Shown: positions 21,701 through 31,200 of the stretch, piece after piece
Layout: every line of letters begins with the position of its first letter
Numbering within the stretch: the first letter of the stretch is position 1
From: an uncultured Ruminococcus sp.
Lineage (GTDB): Bacteria; Bacillota; Clostridia; Oscillospirales; Acutalibacteraceae
NCBI GenBank assembly: GCA_900543095.1
Contig: UQQD01000006.1
Location: forward strand, 1 to 64,000
Reading direction: 5' to 3'
Length of the DNA stretch: 64,000 nucleotides
The notes under the pieces: generated by a model
Database searches by the model: none
What the model saw: the letters and a program-made list of their open reading frames with translations, nothing else
Told to the model about the DNA's origin: nothing
Translations under genes and position numbers: made by a program

Positions 21701-24571
21701 TTGCTTTTCAAAAAAATACTATCGGCAGTTTTGACTGCGGTTATGATTACAGGAGCAGGTATGTTGGACGTAAATTCAGCAGAAAAGACCGATTATCAGG
21801 AATATGCCAAGGAGCTTGATGAATTTGCCTATTCGGGCAATGATTTAGGCGCAGTTTACAAAGAGGATGCCACAAGCTTTAAGGTGTGGGCGCCAAAGGC
21901 GTCAAGCGTAAAGGTAAATATATTTGAACACGGAAGCGACGATGAGGGCGATCCCGGTTCGATTGAAACCAAACCGCTTTCGCTTAACAAGAAAACAGGT
22001 GTATGGTCTGTTTCGCTCGAGGGCGACTACCTTGGAAAATACTACACCTATTCTGTTAAATACGGCGATGAGGTGAAAGAAACCGCAGATGTCTATGCAA
22101 AGGCCTGCGGTGTAAACGGCAAGAGAAGTATGGTAGTTGATCTGAGCCTTACAAATCCCGATAACTGGGATAACGACAAGCACGTTCTCGTTTCAAATCA
22201 GACAAACGCCTCGGTATGGGAGGTTTCGGTGGCTGATTTTTCTTCGTCAACGTCGAGCGGTGTAAGCGAAAAGCATCGCGGCAAGTTTCTTGCATTTACC
22301 GAATCGGGTACAACTCTCAACGGTGTTGAGGGCAACACATCGACCTGCGTGGATTATCTTAAAAATCTCGGTGTAAAGTACGTTCAGATTATGCCGTTTT
22401 ATGACTTTGGCTCAGTTGATGAAAGCAAGGATATTATGGAGCAGTATAATTGGGGCTACGATCCCGTTAACTATAACTGCCCCGAAGGTTCATATTCAAC
22501 AGATCCGTATAACGGCGCTGTTCGCATAAAAGAATGTAAGCAAATGATTCAGGCACTCCATAACGCAGGTATAGGCGTAATTATGGATGTTGTGTATAAC
22601 CACACCTATTCAACGGATTCCGTGTTCCAAAACACCGTGCCGAATTACTATTATCGTATGAACGAGGACGGAACCTTTTCAAACGGTTCCGGCTGCAGCA
22701 ACGATACCGCCTCCGAGCATCTTATGTTCCGCAAATATATGATAGATTCCGTGACCTATTGGGCAAAGGAATATCATATTGACGGCTTCCGTTTTGACCT
22801 TATGGGGCTTCACGATATAAAGACGATGAACGATATACGCTCGGCTCTTGACAATCTGTATGAGGACGGCAGTGGCAAAAAGATAATTATGTACGGCGAA
22901 GCCTGGAATATGGAGACCAACTGTGACAGCGGAACAGAGCTTGCAAATCAGAACAACCTCAAAAAGCTTGACAGCAGAATCGGTGCTTTTGACGATGCTA
23001 TTCGCGACGCAATCAAGGGCAGTACGTCAGGCTCGGACAAGGGCTTTGTACAGAGCGGTTCAGGCAGGGCGGCTCTTAAGGTGGGCATAGCAGGTCAGTC
23101 AAACTCGACTTCAGGCTGGGCAAACGCACCGTCGCAGTGTGTGACATATGCTTCGTGTCACGATAACCTCTGCCTTTATGATAAGCTTGTGGATTCCGTT
23201 TACGGTAATGACGAATACCGCAAAAGGCATGAAGATCTTATTGCTATGAACAAGCTTTCCGCTGCGATTGTAATAACATCACAGGGTATACCGTTTATGC
23301 TTGCGGGCGAAGAATTTGCACGCAGTAAGGACGGCGACGAAAACTCTTATGCTTCAAGCAGAGAAGAAAATATGCTTGACTGGTCAAGCCTTGATAATTA
23401 CAGCGACCTTGTTGAATATTACAGGGGGCTTTATAAAATACGCAGCAGCTTTGCGGCACTTTCGGACAGTACCGCAATGACCGCAAACAATATAACATCA
23501 ATCGAAAATCCGCCCTCAGGCGTTACGGGCTATATCATCAACAATACCGAAAGCGGAAAATGGAACAAGATGTGTATGATTTTCAACGGCGGCGATAAGG
23601 AACAGAATGTTTCCGTTGACGGCGAATGGATTATACTTGCCAACGACGAGACCGCAGGACTTCGCAATCTCGGTGCTGCGTCCGGCAACGTAAGCATTCC
23701 CGCACATTCTGCGGTTATAATGACCGATAAGGACGGCTACAACACAGCGGGAATATCGGACAGCGAGGGTATTGTCATAGTGAAGTATTATGACGACAAA
23801 TCGGGTGAGCTTGTACGCACTCAGGCTGTTTCGGGTGCATTGGGTTCTTCGTTTGACATAAAGGGGCTTGCAAGCTTGCTTAGTTATGATGTAAAGTCGT
23901 CAAGCGGCGATACTAAGGGCAACTTTACAGACAGCGTTATGCATGCTCGGGTCAATGTTGAGGAATACGACGGAACTTTGTCGAATGTAGTGTTCAAATT
24001 TGTAGACGATACAAACGGCGAAGAGCTTGCAGATTCATACCAAGTGCGTAACAGGGAGGGACAGCAGTACTTTACTCCCGAAATTCCGACAATAGAGGGT
24101 TATTCGCTTGTACTTGATTCGCTTCCCGAAAACGGCGCAGGCAAGGTCAAGAGCAGTGATACGGAAGTTTTGTATAAATACACAAGAGTAACAGGCGATA
24201 CCGACGCTTCGGTCTGCAAGGTCAATGCCGTTTATATGGCTGACGACGGCAAGATAATCGAAACCAAAACTCTGACGGGTGAAGAGGGAGAGGAATATGA
24301 CATTCCTCAAAACGAATATGAGGATATGAATCTTGTAGAGCTGCCCAAAAACATTTCGGGCAGGTTTACAAAGGACGAAATCAATGTTCTGCTTTGTTAT
24401 TCAACCCAGCCCGATCCGCTTGCAGGAGTGCTTGTATACATATATATAGGCGCAGGAGTTATACTTGCTTTGTGTGCTGTATCTGCAATATATACTTATA
24501 ATAAAAGGAAAAAATATTATATGGATACGCTTGAGATCGTTGGCGAAAAAAACGACGATCAACAAAACTAA
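21701..24571 (+). CDS. pulA: Type I pullulanase (GH13), secreted and membrane-anchored
   Basis: The protein has 956 residues from TTG 21701, seven bases after GGGAGG. A signal peptide (about 1-27) is followed by a CBM48-like domain (FKVWAPKASSVKVNIF). The GH13 barrel has YNWGYDPVNYNCPEGSYS (type I pullulanase signature, about 248), DVVYNHTY, GFRFDLMGL (nucleophile Asp), YGEAWN (acid/base Glu) and ASCHDN (transition-state Asp). Three MucBP-like repeats follow (VIVKYYDDKSGELV, VFKFVDDTNGEEL, VNAVYMADDGKII). The C-terminus has a membrane helix (VLVYIYIGAGVILALCAV) and a basic cytoplasmic tail. It cleaves alpha-1,6 branch links of starch at the cell surface. It is a paralogue of the next gene, 53 bp downstream. 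Confidence 0.93.
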   Translation: MLFKKILSAVLTAVMITGAGMLDVNSAEKTDYQEYAKELDEFAYSGNDLGAVYKEDATSFKVWAPKASSVKVNIFEHGSDDEGDPGSIETKPLSLNKKTGVWSVSLEGDYLGKYYTYSVKYGDEVKETADVYAKACGVNGKRSMVVDLSLTNPDNWDNDKHVLVSNQTNASVWEVSVADFSSSTSSGVSEKHRGKFLAFTESGTTLNGVEGNTSTCVDYLKNLGVKYVQIMPFYDFGSVDESKDIMEQYNWGYDPVNYNCPEGSYSTDPYNGAVRIKECKQMIQALHNAGIGVIMDVVYNHTYSTDSVFQNTVPNYYYRMNEDGTFSNGSGCSNDTASEHLMFRKYMIDSVTYWAKEYHIDGFRFDLMGLHDIKTMNDIRSALDNLYEDGSGKKIIMYGEAWNMETNCDSGTELANQNNLKKLDSRIGAFDDAIRDAIKGSTSGSDKGFVQSGSGRAALKVGIAGQSNSTSGWANAPSQCVTYASCHDNLCLYDKLVDSVYGNDEYRKRHEDLIAMNKLSAAIVITSQGIPFMLAGEEFARSKDGDENSYASSREENMLDWSSLDNYSDLVEYYRGLYKIRSSFAALSDSTAMTANNITSIENPPSGVTGYIINNTESGKWNKMCMIFNGGDKEQNVSVDGEWIILANDETAGLRNLGAASGNVSIPAHSAVIMTDKDGYNTAGISDSEGIVIVKYYDDKSGELVRTQAVSGALGSSFDIKGLASLLSYDVKSSSGDTKGNFTDSVMHARVNVEEYDGTLSNVVFKFVDDTNGEELADSYQVRNREGQQYFTPEIPTIEGYSLVLDSLPENGAGKVKSSDTEVLYKYTRVTGDTDASVCKVNAVYMADDGKIIETKTLTGEEGEEYDIPQNEYEDMNLVELPKNISGRFTKDEINVLLCYSTQPDPLAGVLVYIYIGAGVILALCAVSAIYTYNKRKKYYMDTLEIVGEKNDDQQN

Positions 24572-24624
24572 GGTAGTTATTTCCGTTATGGAAAAATTAT
24601 ATTATATTTATAGGAGGAATTTCT

Positions 24625-27600
24625 ATGAGAGCTACAAAGAAAATCATTTCCGCTGTTCTCGCTTTTTGTATGCTTGCCTCAACAGGCATCATATCAAGCT
24701 TTGCAGCTACCGATGATACCGAATCGGTAGGCGCTGATACAGCATATTCAAAAGCTTCGCAGGAAATTGATGACGAATACGCCTATAACGGCGATGATCT
24801 CGGTGTAACCTATACCAAGGATTCAACAACTTTTAAGGTATGGTCACCGACAGCAACAGATGTAAAGCTGAACATATTCACTACGGGCAGTGACAGTGAA
24901 CCCGGCAGCGCTAAGGTTGGTAAATATACTTTGGAAAAACTCCTCGACAACGGTGAGTGGACAGGTGTTTGGACGATAACTCTTGTTGGTAACTGGAAGG
25001 ATTACTACTACACTTACTCAATCACAACAACAAATGTAACAGGAATGGGTTCCGATAACACAAAGACCTATGAAACACAGGACGTTTATTCAAGGGCTGT
25101 AGGTGTAAACGGAAATCGTTCGATGATCGTTGATTTAAACGAAACCAATCCGGACGGATGGGGTAGCGACAGCCATGTTTTGCTTGACAAATCAACATCT
25201 TCGCAGGTTTATGAGCTTCACATTAAGGACTTTTCATATGACACCGATTCAGGTGTAAGTTCCGAAAATAGAGGTAAATATCTTGCATTTACCGAGACAG
25301 GCACAACTCTCAAAAATGAGGGCGAGCTGTCAACCTGTATCGACTATTTAAAGGATCTCGGCGTTACAACCGTACAGCTGAACCCGTTCTATGATTTCCA
25401 GTCGATTGATGAAACACGCGGTGACGATCAGTTTAACTGGGGCTATGATCCTCAGAACTACAATGTTCCCGAAGGTTCATATTCTTCTGATCCGTATAAC
25501 GGTAAAGTAAGAATCAAAGAATGTAAGGAAATGATAAAGGCTCTCCACGACGCAGGTATTTCCGTAGTTATGGACGTTGTTTACAACCACACATTTTCGA
25601 CAGATTCCTGCTTCCAGAAAACCGTGCCTGATTATTATTACAGAATGCTCACAACCGGAGCATTTTCAGACGGTTCGGGCTGCGGCAACGAGTGTGCAAC
25701 CGAACGTGCAATGTACAGAAATTTCGTTATTCAGTCGGTTCTTTATTGGGCAAACGAATATCATATCGACGGCTTCCGTTTTGACCTTATGGGACTTATG
25801 GATGTTGAAACAATGAATATGATAAGAGAAGCTCTTGATCAGGTTGACACAAGAATCACAACCTGGGGCGAAGGCTGGACAGGCGGCACATCAAATTATC
25901 CTAAAACTACCTGCACAGGTCAGCCCTTCTATCAGGCAATTCAGAAGAATTCCGACAAACTCAGCCCAAGGATTGCTTTCTTTAACGACTCCTATCGTGA
26001 CGGAATCAAGGGCAGCGTATTTGAAAGCGCAGACACAGGCTTTATTCAGGGCAACAAAAGTTCAGCAAGTGCTATTCGCTATGGTGCAAAAGCAAACACA
26101 AAGAAGTATAACTGGCTGGCTCAGGCTCCGTCGCAGTGCGTAACTTATGCGGCTTGCCACGACAACGCAACTCTTTATGATAAGATCATCTGTTCTACAG
26201 ATCTTGCCAATTATGGTGAAAGATCCGAAGAAGCCGTACAGATGAATAAGATGGCAGGTACGATGATTAATGCTGCTCAGGGTATTACATTTATGCTTGC
26301 AGGCGAAGAAATGTGCCGCTCAAAGAACGGTGACACAAACAGCTACAAGTCATCGCCGTCAATCAATATGATAAAATGGCAGAATATTGTAGATTACGCA
26401 GACGTTGTTTCGTACTACAAGGGCATGATGCAGATTAAAAATGCGTTTACACCGCTTACAAGTACGGATAATACATATTTCGATAACTTTACGTTTACAG
26501 GCGCAAGAATGACAGAAAAGACAAATCAGGTCGGATATGTTATTCAGAACGACAAAGCAGGCGAATGGAACACAATGGCTGTTATGTACAACAGCGCAGC
26601 AGAGGCTGCCGACATAACACTTCCCGCATCAACTACAGTTAACGATTGGGTAATTATTGCTAACGGCGATATTGCAGGTCTTGATTCACTCGGCGAGGTT
26701 TCCGGAACAACATTTAACATTCCTGCACACTCATCTGTAATCGCAGTTGATAAGGCGAGCTTTGAAGCCGCAGCGCTGCAGTCGGATACGGGCAAAGTTG
26801 TTGTAAACTATGTTTACGAAAAGAACAATAAACCTCTTAAAAACTCTCTTACTCTCCAGGGCAAGGTAGGTACAAACTATCAGACTCCCGCAGGTGCCGG
26901 AATTTCCGACATCTATGTTCTTGACAAGGTAGAGGGCAATGAAAGGGGTCAGTATACGACAGAAACTCAGACCGTAACCTACTATTACAGCGACTATATT
27001 CCCGAATCTATCCTTAACGCAGATTTCAACGGCGACGGCAAGGTTGACATCAACGATGTAACAGTAATGCAGAAATATATTTCAGGTATGATTACATTGA
27101 GTGATGAGCTTGTTGCCAAGCTTGACCTTAACTATGACGGCGGAAAGAATATAAACGATGCAACAATGCTTCAGAAGCACCTTTCAGGCTATGCTGTTTC
27201 AAAGGGTACGGTAGAGGTAAATTATTTCTACTTTACCGATTCGGAAGATAGGGTAGAAATAACTCCTTCTCAGACTATCACCGGAAGAGTAGGTACTGAT
27301 TACAGCACAAGCGAATTCCGAGTAGTCGGATATGCGGTTGACAAGGATAATTTGCCTAAGAACGCAAGCGGTAAGATCTCTTACGGCAGCCCTGTTGTGG
27401 TAAATTATCTGTACACCTCGTCAAGCCCTGACATCAAGCTCCATGTTAAGCACAACGGTTCTGAAACATGGCCACCGTATCTCTGGATTTGGGGCTCTGA
27501 CCTCAGCGGCAAGGATGAGGGCAACTATTCCGGTGGTACTTGGCCGGGAGTTGGTCTTGAAAACCCGGATTCAAACGGTTGGTATGACTACGGCTTTACA

Positions 27601-27801
27601 TATCAAGGCGCAGGTACATACAATGTAATCGCATCGAATAATGCTACAAATCAGACCGTGGATTACAAGGGGCTTGTAGATAACGAATTGTGGATAGTAA
27701 TTAAAGACGAATTGGTAATGTCAGGCGTTTATCTGGACATTTACACTGAAAACCCGGATAATAATCCCGATGCTCCTATGGCTCAGTATTATATTCCCTG
27801 A
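24625..27801 (+). CDS. pulA: Type I pullulanase (GH13) with dockerin and starch-binding module, amylosome component
   Basis: The protein has 1,058 residues. A signal peptide is followed by a CBM48-like domain and a GH13 catalytic domain with FNWGYDPQNYNVPEGSYS (about 269), DVVYNHTFS, GFRFDLMGL, TWGEGWT and AACHDN; all three catalytic acids are present. MucBP-like strands follow, then a complete dockerin at about 795-855 (ADFNGDGKVDINDVTVMQ and LDLNYDGGKNINDATMLQ, two Ca-binding loops). A second MucBP-like stretch and a C-terminal CBM26-like starch-binding module (WPPYLWIWG, TWPGVGLE, NVIASNN) complete it. The dockerin should fix it to a cohesin-bearing scaffold. The ATG has AGGAGG before it. 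It may share transcription with the upstream pullulanase. Confidence 0.93.
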   Translation: MRATKKIISAVLAFCMLASTGIISSFAATDDTESVGADTAYSKASQEIDDEYAYNGDDLGVTYTKDSTTFKVWSPTATDVKLNIFTTGSDSEPGSAKVGKYTLEKLLDNGEWTGVWTITLVGNWKDYYYTYSITTTNVTGMGSDNTKTYETQDVYSRAVGVNGNRSMIVDLNETNPDGWGSDSHVLLDKSTSSQVYELHIKDFSYDTDSGVSSENRGKYLAFTETGTTLKNEGELSTCIDYLKDLGVTTVQLNPFYDFQSIDETRGDDQFNWGYDPQNYNVPEGSYSSDPYNGKVRIKECKEMIKALHDAGISVVMDVVYNHTFSTDSCFQKTVPDYYYRMLTTGAFSDGSGCGNECATERAMYRNFVIQSVLYWANEYHIDGFRFDLMGLMDVETMNMIREALDQVDTRITTWGEGWTGGTSNYPKTTCTGQPFYQAIQKNSDKLSPRIAFFNDSYRDGIKGSVFESADTGFIQGNKSSASAIRYGAKANTKKYNWLAQAPSQCVTYAACHDNATLYDKIICSTDLANYGERSEEAVQMNKMAGTMINAAQGITFMLAGEEMCRSKNGDTNSYKSSPSINMIKWQNIVDYADVVSYYKGMMQIKNAFTPLTSTDNTYFDNFTFTGARMTEKTNQVGYVIQNDKAGEWNTMAVMYNSAAEAADITLPASTTVNDWVIIANGDIAGLDSLGEVSGTTFNIPAHSSVIAVDKASFEAAALQSDTGKVVVNYVYEKNNKPLKNSLTLQGKVGTNYQTPAGAGISDIYVLDKVEGNERGQYTTETQTVTYYYSDYIPESILNADFNGDGKVDINDVTVMQKYISGMITLSDELVAKLDLNYDGGKNINDATMLQKHLSGYAVSKGTVEVNYFYFTDSEDRVEITPSQTITGRVGTDYSTSEFRVVGYAVDKDNLPKNASGKISYGSPVVVNYLYTSSSPDIKLHVKHNGSETWPPYLWIWGSDLSGKDEGNYSGGTWPGVGLENPDSNGWYDYGFTYQGAGTYNVIASNNATNQTVDYKGLVDNELWIVIKDELVMSGVYLDIYTENPDNNPDAPMAQYYIP

Positions 27802-27821
27802 TTGATACAACTTAATCAAAA

Positions 27822-27857
27822 CAACAGCCCTGCCGCAAGGCAGGGCTTGTTTTTTAG
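27822..27857 (+). terminator. Terminator of the pullulanase genes
   Basis: AGCCCTGCC pairs with GGCAGGGCT around GCAA, followed by TGTTTTTTAG. Confidence 0.9.
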
Positions 27858-28044
27858 GCTCTATGCCAATATTTGCGGTAAATGCAATCAAACTTTTTAC
27901 TTATTTGTGTTTAAAAATACTGAGTTATAATTTTTACAGCAAAAATATCTGTTCGTTTTCTTGACAACAAAAAATTATACATTATGACCAAACTAATTTC
28001 AGTATTAGAACCAAAAATTCTTAAAAAAAATAACAAATAACCTA

Positions 28045-28073
28045 TTGAAAACACAAACTATTAATGATATAAT
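28045..28073 (+). promoter_or_regulatory. Promoter of the large starch-binding-like protein gene
   Basis: TTGAAA (28045-28050), 17-base spacer, TATAAT (28068-28073). Between the terminator at 27857 and this promoter only AT-rich sequence is seen. Confidence 0.75.
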
Positions 28074-28079
28074 AAAACA

Positions 28080-28292
28080 AACATAGTGGGTAGAAGTATG
28101 TTTTGCAGTGGGATTTCAGCTTGTGTTTTGTTCCTATACATTTAAATAATCAGTATTAAATGTTATGGTATGCACTCAATGCTGATTTTCACCGTTGGTC
28201 AGGCGGTAAAAGCTGTTTCGGTAAGATTTTTGTTACCTAAATCTATGTTTATCCGCTAATCTTTTAATTTAATAATATTATAGGAGGAAAAT
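28080..28292 (+). promoter_or_regulatory. Long (about 210-nt) structured 5' leader of unknown type
   Basis: The predicted transcript start is about 213 bases before the start codon. AATCAGTATT (about 28147) can pair with AATGCTGATT (about 28178), and the GGTCAGGCGGTAAAAGC and GGTAAGA...TTACC segments lie downstream. There is no intrinsic terminator before AGGAGGAAA and ATG. It does not match a riboswitch class that I can recognise with confidence. Confidence 0.4.
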
Positions 28293-31200
28293 ATGAAAAC
28301 TTCAATCAAACGATTATCAAAACGAACTCTTTCAATCGTTCTTGCTGTTATGATGCTGATTACTACGCTTACCATAGGCGTTGTCAACACCAATGCAGCA
28401 TTTACCGATGATAAGAGTGTGGGGGCATCAACAGTTACAGTTTACTTTGTTCCTGGAATAGACTCTGTAGTCAGTAGCTATTTTGATGATGACGGCAAGA
28501 TTAAATCCGATTATACTTTGAAAGCAAATTACAACAAAAAGGGTGACGGTCAATCGTGGTCTTCTGCCGAGATGACCTTGGATACAAACGGAACTTATAG
28601 CAATAAAGCTATCTATAAATGTGATTTGCAAGAGGATTATGGTGGTTTAGGTAGACTGCAATTCCAAATTTATCAAGGTGGCGCTTTTCAAACTCAACAC
28701 GAGGTTATTAGCAGTTGGACTACTGATGATAATTTTAGCGGTAAACTGTATAATGGTTCTTCTTGGGTAACGTTAGAATATGATTTAACCGACACAAAAT
28801 ACAACGTAACGGTGGCTTCTGCTAACCCTGAAATGGGTACGGTTTCTCCTGCAACCGTTCAAGCAGGTGAAACAACCAACCCTACAATTACAGCAACGCC
28901 GAATGCAGGCTTTGATTTTAGCGGTTGGGCTGTAACAGGCGGTGCAAGCGTTGCAGACGCAAATTCCGCAACCACAACCGTTTCTGCAACAGCAGAGGGT
29001 ACTGTAACAGCAAGCTTTGTTGCAAAACAGACCTATGGTATAACTGTTAATTCCGCTGACGGCGGTTCGGTTGCTTCTGATAAGGACTCTACATATCAGG
29101 GTGATACCGTTACCTTAACAGCTTCGCCTGACAGTGGCAAAAGCCTGACGAATTTGGCTGTTAAAGACGCTGACAATCATGATGTAGCAACAACTAAAGT
29201 GTCTGACACAACATACACCTTTGTTATGCCTTCATCTGCTGTTACCGTAACTCCGACATTTGCAGTATTCAATTCTGATTATTATATTAAAGGTAACAAG
29301 GAATTGACCGGCGTCGATGGTTGGGGCTCTTCTGATGCCAATAATATGAAACCAAACGGTGACGGAACTTATTCTGTTACGTTTAAGGATATTTCAAGCG
29401 GTACTTATAAATTTAAGCCGTGGAAAGATAACGGCGGAGATGGTGAATGGTACCATTATAATGAAGCCTCTACAATAACCGAAGGCTTTACACTTACTAA
29501 CGACGGCGAAGCAAACTACCAGTTCACGATTAGTGGCGACGAATTATATGACGTTACAATAACATTTAATCCTAATAATTCAACGGTTGATGTCGATATT
29601 GTACCTTCGGATCCGACATTGTATACAATTACATTGAGCGACGAAGAAAGCGAGCACAAAACAGCTCCCGCTACGGTAAGCGCCGATTCCTCACTGAGCG
29701 GAAAGACGATTACTGTAACCACTTCCCCTGCGACGGGTTACAAGGCAAATGTTACTGTAACAAATGATACAACAGGCAATGAAATAACAGTGACCGACAA
29801 TAAGTTTAAGATGCCGGGTTCAAATGTTACGGTAGCTGTTACTTATACCGAGGGTACCGAAATGTCAGATATGTACCTTGTGTATAACACTGAGGATAAT
29901 AATATTCCTTCATCTTTAACAAATAGTACAAAGGTTTATAGAAACGGTAATTACATATATGCAGATCTACCTGACGATGTTGTTAAAAAAGGATTAATAA
30001 GCTACTTTGCTCTGTCAAGTACTACAAGCTGGAGTGATATGTACTGGAAAGGTAATGGTAATCTCAATGTTTTTACTGACGAAAGTTATACACAGTATGT
30101 ATCTGCAGTAAAGCAACACTACGGATTAGATAGTATTAATTATTACTTTGGTAAGCTCAACGTTAAGTCCGATAAGGTTGACGGTATCAAAATTAAACTC
30201 GGAGAACTTGGTGAGGATGGTAATGTTAAAGACCCGAATTATGAAGTTATTCCGATAATCAGTTCAACACCGTCAACTAAAGTTGATATTATTGCAAAAG
30301 ACGGTACTTTAAGAATACAGGACTCAAAGAACTATCAAAAATATGCCGATATGGCTGATACAACATTTGTATCGGGTTACACCGGAACTCCCGAACAGAA
30401 AACATATTATGAATCTGCAAGCGCAACTGTCGGCAGTACCGTTACTATTACAACTACGGTACAAGAGGCATACCGCGATAAATACTATGTTCGTGGATTT
30501 GTTGTAAACGGTCAGACTTACAGCGTAAATACTTCTGCAAGTCCTGACGGAGTTTATACGCTTACGCTTCCTATAACTGAGGATATGGGCGGTGAAACAT
30601 TAGAGGTCACACCTGTTTACTTCTACGCTGACAATAACGACACTATCACATTCTATGTTAAAGGCTTTAACGATAAGGTAGCTAAGCTTTGGGGCAATAC
30701 GGTTGCCGCACACTTCTGGTACAAAGACGGCAGCGAAATATCACTGCCAACAGCAGATGATAAGAATGCGCTCGGCGGTTATCCCGGACAGCCGCTCCTC
30801 AATGAAGGCGGTTTCTACTACGTTCAGGTTCCAAAGCACCTTAACGGTGATACAGCCAAGCCGGTTATCGGTGTTACATTGAACAACTATGTTTGGGATG
30901 ACATTCACGGCGGACTTGTTAGCGGCGGTACAGGAAACAACTGCCAGACATACGACTTTAAGGACTTTGTAAAACTTTCCGAGCTTACAGGCGCTGACGC
31001 TGTTGATAACATCATCTTTGAATTCAAATATAGAGACATTGTAGAAAACAGAACCTTAAGTGCAGTTCCGACATCTACATCAACAGATGTTTACAAAAAC
31101 GGTTGGGAAGACCTGACAGATTACTACAGCCGTAAGGTTGACATCTACGGAAACCTTGTAACAGATGAAACTCTTTCTCCTGTTTATGTAGTATCAAAGG

